A DNA stretch of 64,000 nt from Hybos culiciformis (lineage: Eukaryota > Arthropoda > Insecta > Diptera > Hybotidae): the NCBI GenBank assembly GCA_964007475.1, contig OZ023274.1:56319851-56383850 (forward strand), given 5' to 3'. The notes under the pieces were generated by a model, which was not told the origin of the DNA, ran no database searches, and saw only the letters and a list, made by a program, of their open reading frames with translations. Position numbers and translations under genes: made by a program. This document shows positions 1 through 10,207 of the stretch, piece after piece (the first letter of the stretch is position 1; the number at the start of each line of letters is the position of its first letter).

Positions 1-1125
1 AATTCAGATGAGGGTTTAATAATACCAACTGAATTTCTTCAAAACTCCAAAAATGTAGTATCTACCCTACTCGCAGACCACTTAATAGTTCATAATTTCG
101 TTAAATTTAATTTAGAAATTTTCATTTGGTATGTTAAGATAGTTATTAGTACAGATGAAATGATTGAAAGTTTGAAATCTTTTCAAACAAAAATGAAGGT
201 ATTGTTGAATATTGATGAATTCGATTCAATTTTTGAGGCAATGGTTTCTGATATAAATGCGAAAACAGACGAGTTTCAGGAAAGTAATTCAGGTTGGGCA
301 TTAACAAAAATAGAACATATAGAAATAAATATTAATAAATATGATTCAATAAGAGGTGGATCTTTTATTGAACTTCCTAAAAATATTTCCAATAAAAAAG
401 CCTGCACTAATATTCAAAATAGTCATAACTATTGTTTCAAGTGGTGTATAATTGCAGCTCTTAAAAAGTTTGTTTCAGATAAAAATCGTCCTCAGTCATA
501 TGAAATTACTAATATTGCAGCTACTAAAATTCATATTCCTGATTTCGGATATATAAATTTCGAAAAACTCAAATTTCCCTTGATGCAAAATGACATTAAG
601 GTATTTGAGGAAAATAATGAGAATATTAGTATTAATGTTTTTGAGCTCTGTGAAAATAATATTTCTATTGTTGGGCCTACTTACAAAACAAAAGAGTTGA
701 AACGAAATCATATAAATTTGCTTTGGATAGAAAATGAAAGTAATTTTCATTATGTTTTAATAAATGATTTGTCTAGATTAATATGTACCCAACTTTCAAA
801 TCGTAATGGGAAAAAATATATTTGTAATTTTTGTTTACTTTATTTTCGATCTGAAGAATCTCTAAAGAATCACGAATCTGAATGCAATAAAATCGTTACA
901 AAAATGCCTGATGAAGACCATGCTATTCTCCGATTTGAACATTTTGAGAGATGCTTCGAATTACCTTTCGTTATATACACAGATTTTGAATCCGTATTAG
1001 AAAAAAATTTATTTGCTGTGCAAGAACCTGCAAAGTCTTCAACTGTCGTAGTGCATACTCATAAGCCCTGTGCTTACGGCTTTTATATAAAATGCAATTA
1101 CGATGATATTATAACATGTTTTTGA
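1..1125 (+). CDS. Polinton/Maverick PolB, N-terminal part (partial)
   Basis: The frame is open from base 1, so the true start lies left of the window. It encodes the N-terminal region of a protein-primed family B DNA polymerase of the Polinton/Maverick type. Visible are a block around SGWALTKIEHIEININKYD, a single C2H2-like finger (YICNFCLLYF...H..EC), and the exonuclease I motif YTDFES near the end. These come in the order expected for arthropod Polinton PolB. The protein stops about 40 residues after Exo I; Exo II, Exo III and the palm are absent here. LINE sequence follows directly, so the gene was probably cut by that insertion. The rest of a PolB lies at 5585-7789 in the opposite orientation, so the two pieces need not come from one element. 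Family assignment is from recalled motif patterns. Confidence 0.75.
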   Translation, partial: NSDEGLIIPTEFLQNSKNVVSTLLADHLIVHNFVKFNLEIFIWYVKIVISTDEMIESLKSFQTKMKVLLNIDEFDSIFEAMVSDINAKTDEFQESNSGWALTKIEHIEININKYDSIRGGSFIELPKNISNKKACTNIQNSHNYCFKWCIIAALKKFVSDKNRPQSYEITNIAATKIHIPDFGYINFEKLKFPLMQNDIKVFEENNENISINVFELCENNISIVGPTYKTKELKRNHINLLWIENESNFHYVLINDLSRLICTQLSNRNGKKYICNFCLLYFRSEESLKNHESECNKIVTKMPDEDHAILRFEHFERCFELPFVIYTDFESVLEKNLFAVQEPAKSSTVVVHTHKPCAYGFYIKCNYDDIITCF

Positions 1126-1149
1126 TGATAATTACAAACATGTTTTTCA

Positions 1150-2617
1150 AGCATGAAGAAAATGAACTGATAGAAAGTCTAAGAAATCAAAATCTTATAT
1201 TAAAAAACGGTTATATAAAAGTAGTATAAAACAAAAGAATGTACCAATCAAGAAATTATAAATAAGTGCATAAATTGCATTCGTGCAAATGAAAATTTAA
1301 ATCTTGATAATGATGTAAACCACTCAACATACGATAGACAATGTCCAGTTTATCAACAAAAGCTAATGGCCAGAAAGAATAAAATAGGATATTAGCAATT
1401 AAATACAATAAAAGGCATTTATACCAATATTCAGGGATTTTTAAATAATTTTAGTGATCTCGAATTAATAGTTACCAACAATGATTTTGATTTTCTAGTA
1501 TTAAGCGAAACACATATAACAACAAATATTGATGAAAATGAAATTATTTTAAAGGGATACAATAACGTACAATGTGTTTCTAATTCAACAAGAACGGGGG
1601 GTGTATCAATATATGTAAAAAGTAATTGGAAAATAATCGAAATTTTAAAAAAATCAATTGATTCGAAAATGTGGATGTTGGCGTGTGAATGTAAGCTCGA
1701 CAATCTAAGTGTATTATTGTTGCGATATATCGTTCACCAAGCGGCTCAGAAAGGGAATTTTGCAATTTTTTTAAAGAACACATCGAAACTCTAACAGATT
1801 CAGCGACGGATATAATAATAGCGGGTGATTTTAACATCTATTGGTGTAAGAACGATATATATAAACGAGACATTGAAAGTTTTTTAAATGACAAGTGCAT
1901 GAGTCAAAAAATCTCAGAATATACCAGAGTAACAGAACGATCAAAAACTTTAACGTTATAACAAACACTCATAATTTAACAGCAAATGTGTGTACAAATA
2001 ATAAGATTTCAGATCATGAATTAATAGAAATAAAAATAACGAAAAATTTTAACAAAAGTGAAATTAATACTGACATAGAGTCATTTAAATACTGTAAGGA
2101 GTTATTTAAGCGAGAGTTTAATACACTAAATATCTCGCATAGCCTAACAAACGATATGCATGAAAATGCAAATATCCTTGAAACAAAACTATTTAATGTT
2201 ATAAAAAAATATACAACAAAGAAAACAATAAAAATTAATACAAAAAATAATGTTAAATGGTTTAATAATGACTTAAAAATCTTAAAAGCTAAAAAAATAA
2301 AAACATATCAAATCGCGCGCCTAACAAATTCAAGACATGCATGGGACAATTATAAAAATACTAGAAATCAATATAAAATAAACATTGAAAATGCAAAAAA
2401 CGAATACATCAACAACAAAATTAACCAAGCAAACGGACAGAAACAAATGTGGAAAGAAATAAAAAGTCTAGTACTCCAACAAAGTAAAAGCCAAATTCAA
2501 AGTGTGTTTTTTGAAGATGGAGAACATGAAAATAATTTTGAAATTGCAGAAAACTTTAATAAATATTTTGTAAATAGTGTGCAACAAATTAGGGATTCAA
2601 TTGAAAACGTTCCATAA
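1150..2617 (+). pseudogene. LINE fragment: ORF1 tail plus ORF2 endonuclease (CR1/Crack-like)
   Basis: About 1237-1395 encodes an ORF1 C-terminus with a zinc-knuckle-like end (CINCIRANENLNLDNDVNH, then CPVYQQKL). A stop and then an APE-type endonuclease follow in several frames. Seen are LVLSETHI, GGVSIYVKS, the catalytic block AGDFNIYW near 1825, and SDHELIEI near 2015. The last open frame, 1895-2617, holds the endonuclease end and the lysine-rich linker before the reverse transcriptase, ending near the ENFNKYFV block that normally precedes RT. No RT follows, so the copy is cut at its 3' side, which simple 5' truncation does not explain. At least two frameshifts are present. It interrupts or abuts the Polinton PolB fragment at its left. 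Clade placement is tentative. Confidence 0.75.
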
Positions 2618-2689
2618 CAACATTAACAAGGTTACACCGAAAAAAAAAATATACTGCTCGCAAGTACAAAAAACGACCTTAGTACAATC

Positions 2690-3660
2690 CCACTTGTGAC
2701 AAGTAATATTACAATTCGAAAATGTTATTACTTGATGCAAGTACTGATTTTCGAAAATTTGTTCTTTCTGTAACTTAAATGTTGTTTTCATTATATAAGT
2801 ATGAAATTCAAACAACTATATTTTATTTGCCTTCAGTTTTATTTCGAAATTAATTATAGGTCCTGATGCAAAATTTTGAGGAAAACAGTTGCGTCAAGTA
2901 CAAATATATTTTTGGTAATCAAAAAGTTTGTTATTAGAATCATTATTAAATTTCGACTACGGCTATGCATTTTTTTCAACAAAATGAAACTAGTTCTTAG
3001 AAATACCTTATTAGTTGGTTCAAGTACTTTTTGTTTCTCATAAATTAAAAATATTTGTATTGCAAATATAAAATATTTAAAAGCTGTATTTTGAAACTGA
3101 TTTTATTGAAAAATTCCGTATGAAAAGCACTATTAACTTAAGGTAGGGCAATGAAAAACTTCCTACAATAACAAAACAGTTCATAAAAATAATTTGTTAG
3201 TTGGTTCATGCACTTACTTTTCTAGACAGCTTAATAATGTTTATGTGTCAAGTATGAAATATTAGAAACTATTATTTTGATTCTTCCTCTTAATAATTGT
3301 TTATTGCCACAAATGTACGATGTACTAATAAGCACTAAGACTAAACTAGCTATACGGATTTTTGGTACTTGACAAACCAAATATGAACTCACTCAAATGA
3401 TAATAATGCTTGAAAGTTAAGTTTGATACTTACTTTAAATATTTTTTAGTTAAATAATATTATGCTGGAAAGACCAATATTTCTCCCACTAAAAGGAATT
3501 TACTTTCTTTAACTATTTAATTTTTATACAAATGACTATAAGTGGTTCTGACGATTGTAATATGGTTGAAATAATAAATTTCTAAAAGTAACATAAGAAA
3601 AATTTGTTTTGCAGAAATACTTAATATTCTTGTAGCAACAATTTCATAATTGGTGCAAAT
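2690..3660. repeat. Diverged tandem repeat region (period roughly 190 bp)
   Basis: Non-coding AT-rich DNA in which a core like TTAGTTGGTTCAAGTACTTT recurs. It is seen near 3010 and 3196, with weaker relatives near 2735, 2890 and 3645. The stretches after the two best cores also align loosely (AGAAACTATTATTTTG against AGCTGTATTTTGAAAC). I read this as an old tandem array. No open frame of note exists. The period and boundaries are estimated by eye. Confidence 0.4.
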
Positions 3661-3664
3661 ACTC

Positions 3665-4160
3665 TTAGAATGGAAGATTATACTGACGGTTATTTCAATA
3701 TGATTGCAGCAAGAACATTCTTACTGGTGTCAAAAAGTTTGAAAATTTCACGGGAGCACAAAAATTTATTAAGGTAAATACTTTCAATATTGTCTCAAAT
3801 CTATTACGCTTCAGAATTTATACTTCAGAAAACTATAATAATGTTTTCGTTAAAACTATTCGAAGGTTACGTTCAAACTCCTTTTTTCTTTTCAAATAAA
3901 ATTTATTTATTAATATGTATGTACTAAAAATTTGCAAATAATTTAATTAAAAAGGAAATTTGAACATAACGCACGAAAAGATTTCCCGATAACGTTATTA
4001 TCATTTTCGTAAGTATAAATTCAGAAGCATGATGGATTTGAAACAATACTGAAAAAATTTACCTTAATCAATTTTCGAACTTCCAAAAATCTTCATACTT
4101 GTTGATAAGAATTTCCTTGTTGCAAAATTTAATAATATAAGTTCTCCCTGCAATATCAAT
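3665..4160. repeat. Long imperfect inverted repeat (foldback or MITE-like)
   Basis: The arm at about 3665-3893 is the reverse complement of the arm at about 3940-4160, around a loop of about 50 bp. Shared blocks include ATTAAGGTAAAT near 3770, TTCAGAATTTATACTT near 3812 and ACGTTCAAA near 3868. Their complements lie near 4063, 4017 and 3963. Arms match at perhaps three quarters of positions with small gaps. No open frame lies inside. It could be a MITE, a foldback element or an inverted duplication; I could not define a target-site duplication. Confidence 0.7.
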
Positions 4161-4502
4161 ATGTAAATATGATCCGTTTAATTTGTCTTATTTGCGGCTG
4201 AAATGTATGTAAAAATTATTAGAAAAACATCAAATTTTGAAAATAAAATAAACTTTATAATTCTTTTATATAATATGTTTTACGTTTTACATGCCTACAA
4301 AACTTTTTTGAAATAAAGTTGAAAAATTAAAAATATTTAGTATTATTTTTAATTACATAACTGCTTATAATTAGTTATTTGTTGAAAATTTAATATACAA
4401 TTAATGACCAACTTATTTAATTGCTTTTAGCTTAGATAGGTTGATATGTTTTATTTCAAACATAGTATTTGATCTAGAAAATATTTTTAAAACTAGCTTT
4501 CA

Positions 4503-4702
4503 NNNNNNNNNNNNNNNNNNNNNNNNNNNNNNNNNNNNNNNNNNNNNNNNNNNNNNNNNNNNNNNNNNNNNNNNNNNNNNNNNNNNNNNNNNNNNNNNNN
4601 NNNNNNNNNNNNNNNNNNNNNNNNNNNNNNNNNNNNNNNNNNNNNNNNNNNNNNNNNNNNNNNNNNNNNNNNNNNNNNNNNNNNNNNNNNNNNNNNNNNN
4701 NN
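4503..4702. other. Assembly gap (200 N)
   Basis: Exactly 200 undetermined bases. The round number suggests a placeholder. The gap removes the N-terminal part of the Polinton integrase that resumes at 4703, so linkage across it should not be assumed. Confidence 0.99.
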
Positions 4703-5471
4703 AAGGTTTTAAATATTTATTGACAGTCATCGATATATTTTCAAAATTTGCATATGTTCAACCTGTTAAATCTAAAAGTGCTGCTGATATTATACAAGCC
4801 ATGGAGAAAATTTTTGAAAATGTACACCCTAAGAACTTGCATACAGATGAAGGAAAGGAATTTTTTAATCAACATTTTTTCAAACTTATGAAAAAGTATG
4901 AAATAAATCATTATAATACTTATTCCAAACTCAAATCTTCAATTGTTGAAAGATTTAATAGAACTTTGAAAAATTTAATGTGGAAACAATTCAGCTTGCA
5001 AGGAGATTATAAATGGATATTTGTTGTTAATGATTTGGTCGAAAAATACAACAATACTAAACAATTAAGATGAAGCCAAAAGATGTCAAAAAATCCAATG
5101 AAAAAAAATTGTTAAAAACAGTTTATAATAAATTGAAAATTTTGAAACCCGGTCGTTTTAAAATTGGAGATAAAGTTAGAATAAGTAAATCAAAAGGAAT
5201 TTTCAGTAAAGGTTATATTCCAAATTGGTCAAATGAAATATTTAACATATCAAAAGTAAAAGTTACTAATCCGGTTACTTATGTTTTGAATGATTATCAA
5301 AATAAAGAAATATTAGGAAGTTTCTATGATGAGGAGTTGCAGAAAGTGAAGTATCCAAATATTTATTTAGTCGAAAAAGTTCTTCAAAAGAAGGGAGATA
5401 TGGTTTTTGTAAAATGGTTAGGATTTGACAAGTCACATAATTCTTGGATAAATAAAAAAGCCGTAATTTAA
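4703..5471 (+). pseudogene. Polinton/Maverick integrase with C-terminal chromodomain
   Basis: Retroviral-type DDE integrase core of the Polinton class. The sequence opens at GFKYLLTVIDIFSKFAYV with the first catalytic Asp. The second Asp is in LHTDEGKEFF and the Glu in SIVERFNRTLKN, about 33 residues later. The block NDLVEKYNNT is also Polinton-like. Near 5060 the frame shifts by one base and the protein resumes at MKPKDV (5070). It runs through a barrel-like region and ends in a chromodomain-like segment (YLVEKVLQKKG...VKWLGFDKSHNSWI), as known for Polinton integrases. The N-terminal zinc-binding domain falls in the N gap. It converges on PolB at 5585-7789, an arrangement that fits one Polinton end. 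Confidence 0.85.
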
Positions 5472-5584
5472 ATATATACATTTACTTTATTTTTAGTTTT
5501 TATTTACATATCTTAAATTATTACCTTAATATTATAAATAAAGAATTTAAATAACAAAATTTCTTAAAATTATTTTAATTTAAA
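5472..5584. other. Short AT-rich spacer between convergent Polinton genes
   Basis: About 110 bp separates the integrase stop from the minus-strand PolB stop. It contains AATAAA-like sequences usable as polyadenylation signals on the plus strand near 5537. No other structure is evident. Confidence 0.4.
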
Positions 5585-7789
5585 TTACAAAATATCAATA
5601 TCATTCTCTAAATCTAATATATAATGACCATACGCATAAGTATTCACTCCGTCCACGCAAATTTTTCGCTTATCATCTGAACTATCCAAAGATTTTTTAC
5701 TTATTCTCTCCGTATACAAATTATGAAGTCGGGATCTAATATTATACATTACACTATGAACTATTTTATTAAAAAACAAACAATCTTTATACATTTTAAA
5801 ATTAAAATTTTTTACAACACAACTATTTATTCCCTTAGCTTTAAAAGTAGGTTTTTGTTCATGAACTGTAAAAGAATACATTTTAGATCTAAGGCCTACA
5901 AACTCTGTTAATATCTTACCATTTAATTCATCTGAAAATAATCCGACTACTTTTTTGTTCACTAATGGATAACCAAATTGATTATTTGGATCATAAGCAG
6001 AAAAATGAATCGGTATCCATGTAAGCTATTTTTATGTTGTCCCTAAAATGAGGCTTCATAATACAGTGAAACCTGCCTAAGACGGAACCGCAACGGACCG
6101 GAAAATAGTTACGTCTTAGACAGTTTTCCGTCTTACACGGGTTGATTTGAAAGGAAAAATCAAAAATCAAAAAAAAAAAAGTTCCGTCTTGTACAGGTTT
6201 CCGTCTTATACAGTTTCCGTCTTATACAGGTTTCACTGTACCATAATGAAAGTCATACATTCTATGTTTTGATATTTCCAGAACAGTAAATCCTAAATAT
6301 ATTGGCTTGTTGTAGTAACATTTTACCCTACTCATCTGAACTGCTGCCATATCGTTATCAAAGATGGAAATACTATGAAAATTTGATTTAGCTACAAGAG
6401 GTCTACATTCATAATGTCTTTTATAATTTTCCCAATCAGTAACACTCTTGATGTCTTTTCTTTTATCAACATTTTCCATTGTCTTTCCATAGACAATATT
6501 ATTGAATAGTTTAAATTGATTTTTCGCAAAGTCAGTAGTCGCCTTTTTCCTACATTCTGTATTCAAATTAATATACTTTTTGAGCCAAGGTTTTTGATCA
6601 AATGATAAAATTCTATGAATTGCTTTAAGTTTAAGACCATTTTTTAATGCTAGTTGTAGATTCATATAATGTATTTTATATTTTACTTTATCGTTTAAAG
6701 TTAATAATAATTTTGGAGTTTTTGAGCCTGGGGGTGTTTCGAGCTCTGGACAGAAAGGAAGATCATTATGAGCATCGTGAATTTCGATGGGGTATTCTAA
6801 ATCAACCTCAAAAAAGTAACCTTGATCAGAATTTAGGGGTATTGATAAAATTTTTTCAACACTCCACTGATCAAGTTTTGCTTCCCAATTGAAATTTCTA
6901 TAGGGTAAATATGCATTCATTGCAAATCCGTATAAGTTAACGGCATCTATATAACTTCCAAATACTGTCTCTTTTGTTGGATCGAAATTTGGTAAATTAT
7001 TTGCAGCGATATGTCTAATAGAACATTGTGAAATTCCCCCTCTGATACCCGACTTGATAAAGTTAAACATGTCTATATCGGTTAATAACTCTAATTCAAT
7101 CTCAGTAATTTTAAGCATAGCATCCCAACCCATCCCAGGGGCAGTATAATAGTGACAGGGGTCCAGTTTGAAATTTTTTTGACAGATTTTTCGGAAGTTT
7201 TCAAAGACATCAACTAATAATAAAACATCAGTTTTTAAATAAACGAGAAGATAATCTTCTAAAGTATTACAATTGAATTTTTCCCACACTTTACAAGCAT
7301 ATTCGTAGTCTTCATCCGAACATGTACTATTTGTCAGTTTGCTGTTAAATTCAATTTTAGGAGGAAGGCAATTGTCTTTTAAAAGATTGATGTTTTCTAA
7401 ATATTCATAGGGGAAAACGCCTTTTTGTAAATGTAAGTTATGGAAAGCAGCTTCCGGAAATTCTTGATTCATTGATTTAAAGTCAGATTTATCAAGACTA
7501 TCGGATATATTTGCGAGACTACTTGGCATAAACCTGTAAGAATCTATAAATCTAATTTCTAAAGTTAAGATATGTTTCTCATCATTTTCTTCGTCTAGGG
7601 CAACAGAGTCGGTTTCGTTAATGCTAATTTTTTTTGAAAATGATATATAATTTTCTTTAGTTAGACCTAAAACCTTTATCGAACCGTTTTCTAAACCTAA
7701 TTCCCTCACAAATAGATGGGCATCATATCGCGAATGGTTGTGGAAAATAACAGGGAAAAATTTTGGAACTTTAAAATTAACTGGTGTTT
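5585..7789 (-). pseudogene. Polinton/Maverick PolB, Exo II to C-terminus
   Basis: Protein-primed family B polymerase. On the minus strand come Exo II (FHNHSRYDAHLF, about 7710-7745), the block APGMGWDAMLK, palm motif A (YIDAVNLYG, 6928-6954), motif B (KLFNNIVYGK, about 6484-6528), motif C (YMDTDS, 6005-6022) and the C-terminal region starting NKKVVGLFSDE (5962 down to 5585). Breaks: the N-terminus and Exo I are replaced by a LINE fragment at 7790; a MITE (6064-6238) sits between motifs B and C; a small deletion with a frame change lies near 6000, just after motif C. All three palm motifs are present, so the loss of function is recent or structural rather than from erosion of catalytic residues. 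Confidence 0.88.
6064..6238. mobile_element. Pogo/Tc1-like MITE in the PolB gene
   Basis: A 175-bp element with terminal inverted repeats CAGTGAAACCTG at the left and CAGGTTTCACTG at the right. It is flanked by TA on both sides (6062-6063 and 6239-6240), the TSD of Tc1/mariner and pogo elements. The interior holds repeated GTCTTA/CCGTCTTA motifs and an A-run, with no coding capacity. It splits PolB between motifs B and C and supplies the stop that ends the long frame at 6222. The PolB frame reads on across the junction if the element and one TA are disregarded. Confidence 0.9.
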
Positions 7790-8945
7790 GGACATTTTGA
7801 CGTGTAATCACATTACTTAGCTGCGCCGAAATGTTATGGTTCATAGCGAAATTTTGAGCCAGTATTTCAGCCTTTTCAATATCCATAATAAATTTTTGAT
7901 TATTTCTTTTTAGAACAGGGATTTTCTTTTTGCTTTTTCTCAGAATTTTTGTGATGTTCCAAAAGTGGGGGGTTGCTTTATCTAAACCTTCTAACAGTCT
8001 GTCCCAGTTTTTGTTTTTATATTCACTAATTTCAATTTTTATTCTACAATTTAATAAGTTCATTTCAAATTTAAACCTTTCAATGCGATATTTTATCCAC
8101 TTTCGCCTAGCAATATTGCGTAGTTTAATTAATTGTTTTATTTTTAAAGGAAAATTAGGTTGATTAGGGATCGTTAAGTTGCTTTTCGGGATACTGTAGT
8201 CTACAGCACTTTTTAGGAGGTCTGTGAAATTAGAAATCAGCTCGTCTACATCTGATTCTGACGTCATATCGTGAAAGGAGGAGTTTTGATTCAGATTCCT
8301 ACTTACATAATTTTTGAACTTTTCCCAGTCAGCTTTATTATAGTTATATATAACTGTAGTATTTTTTTGACCTTTTTTCTTAATGGCTAGTTGTACTGGG
8401 AGATGATCAGAACATAGAGCATTTAGAGAAGTAGGTACTGAGAAAAGATCAGGCGTATTTGTTAAATACATATCCAGTACAGACGGACTTGCCTTTTTAT
8501 TATTGGGTATATATGTTGGGTCTGGCGGATATAGTAAGCTCATTGTATTTGTGGAAAGAATATTATGTAAAATATTTCCCCAGCAGTTTGCTCGGATGGA
8601 TCCCCATAATCTATGTCTACAGTTCCAATCTCCACCTAAAAGAAATTTTCCTGATATTCTTGATAATTTTTGTAAATCCCATCTGAAATTGTTGGAAATA
8701 CTTTTATTTCTATTGCCTCCAGGAAAGTAACAAGCATATATTTTAATTTTTGAATTATCATTTAATGTAACTTCTATACCTAAATTTTCAATTAAATAAG
8801 TTTTAATTTCCGGTAGGGCTTCATGTTTAATTTTTTTGCTAATAATTATTGCTACACCGCCTGCCCTCTGCTCTCTATCGTTTCTGTAGCAGTAAAAATT
8901 TGGATGTTTGGACCAACCACCAGTCCGCCCGCCCGCAGCCCCCAC
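6222..8945 (-). other. 907-codon chimeric open frame: LINE endonuclease + Polinton PolB
   Basis: A single uninterrupted minus-strand frame. Its first 16 or so codons (8945-8908) come from a GC-rich stretch and begin with GTG, not ATG. The next 370 or so (to about 7790) are most of a Jockey-like endonuclease and linker. The remainder is PolB from Exo II through motif B, ending in MITE-encoded residues. The endonuclease lacks its first catalytic block and the polymerase lacks motif C, so neither enzyme should work. I think the frame is accidental but recent. It is listed separately because the two source elements are annotated on their own. Confidence 0.75.
7790..8907 (-). mobile_element. Jockey-like LINE fragment, near-identical to 11608-12725
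   Basis: The stretch matches ORF2 of the full-length LINE at 9918-14202 with only about seven differences over 1.1 kb. It covers the endonuclease from HPNFYCYRND through GGDWNCRHRLWGS and SDHLPVQ into the pre-RT linker. The copy lacks the extra C near 12064 that breaks the frame of the full-length element. It is truncated at both ends. Normal retrotransposition truncates only the 5' end, so a duplication, gene conversion or assembly join is more likely. At 7790 both sources share the short sequence TTTGGACATTTT, a possible microhomology. Confidence 0.85.
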
Positions 8946-9906
8946 CCTCTCCTCCCCCCCTTCTCTCGTTTTGGGGCACTCCCTCTACTGCAAATCCCAG
9001 TACCGATGAGTTATTGCACTTCGCCTCAAAAACTTTACTTACCATTTTTGTTCTCAAAAACAAAAAAAAAATTTTTTTTAACAAAATTTACATGGATTTA
9101 ATTTTTTACATAAATTAGTAACCGTTTTGTAAATTTATTTTTGTTTTTTTTTTTTCGTTTTTAACTAAAAATGCATATTTAACTTAAAATATCATGAGCT
9201 AGAAAAAACACCGACAACCAAAAACAGTAAAAAAACAGATCCTTCATTGCATCTGCCAGACACCAAAATTTGATCTTAAAAATAGAACAAATAATTTTAC
9301 ATTGTCCAATAATTACTTTTGTACTTAAGCTAAAAAAATATAATTTATTGCACTTAAATTGTTCAAATTTTCTTTTGCCGACAACAAATTTTGTATGGAG
9401 ACATAATGGAAGCTTTTTTGCAAAGTTAAAAAAAAAGTCATTTCTTCCAAAAATTATTAATAATTATAAATATTTAGGTTTATAATAAAATAAACTAAAT
9501 ATTGGTGGATATAAGAATTGCTTTTGATACTTTTTTTATTACTTTTTTATTTTTCAAAAACCGCCGACACAATTTTCCCTTAGGTTTGTTTTGTCCCATA
9601 TGGATATTTTTATGTAACGTAAGTGTAAAAAAGAAATTTTACTCAGGATAGGTGAAATTTAAGATAGGGTTTTCATAATAATTTTTCTGTTTTTCTGTTT
9701 TTTGCTTTATAGTACCTGAAGATGGTGATAAAAAAGTATTCACCGAAATATTGAAATAAAAATAAATAAAAAGGAGAGAATAAATATATGTTATAAATGT
9801 TTGTTTTATTTACATAGTTTATTTTTATAATACCAGCTGATAGTCCCATTTAAATTTAGTAGAAAATAATAAATAAATATATACATATATAAAGAGAAAA
9901 GAAACC
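8908..9906. other. Non-coding stretch: GC-rich patch then AT-rich DNA
   Basis: 8908-9000 is unusually rich in C (poly-C/proline-like on plus), unlike all surrounding DNA. The rest is AT-rich with homopolymer runs. Short open frames here are low complexity and not credible genes. Near 9717 a segment ACCTGAAGATGGTGATAAA resembles the tail found after Penelope-like elements (compare 46695), but too little remains to call. Confidence 0.4.
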
Positions 9907-9917
9907 AGATATATTTT
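9907..9917. repeat. LINE target-site duplication, 3' copy
   Basis: AGATATATTTT, identical to 14203-14213. It directly abuts the CAATT-repeat tail of the LINE. Confidence 0.85.
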
Positions 9918-9945
9918 CAATTCAATTCAATTCAATTCAATTTTA
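9918..9945. repeat. (CAATT)n 3' tail of the LINE
   Basis: About five or six perfect 5-bp units sit at the 3' terminus of the LINE, immediately next to the target-site duplication. It replaces the poly-A tail usual for Jockey elements. Confidence 0.85.
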
Positions 9946-10207
9946 TTAATATAACTTTTTAATTTTACAATAAATTTCGCTTAACTTCTTAATTACTCAG
10001 AGTTTAGGATACAATTTCCTCTTCTACTGAATTATGTATATATTATTTTTAATTTATAAATTTATTTAATTCTTTAACTATTTTATTTGTAAGGAAAATT
10101 TCCAAGAACCTTATTTGAACTTAAATTAGTTTTAAAAACAAAAAAAAAAAAAAAAACTTAAATACTGTATTTACATATATTATTTACAATTTACAAGTGA
10201 AGGATTT

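Noticed and set aside
8823..9118. Proline-rich open frames over the C-rich patch
   Set aside because: Composition follows from C runs; no start context, no homology pattern, overlaps the LINE fragment on the other strand.
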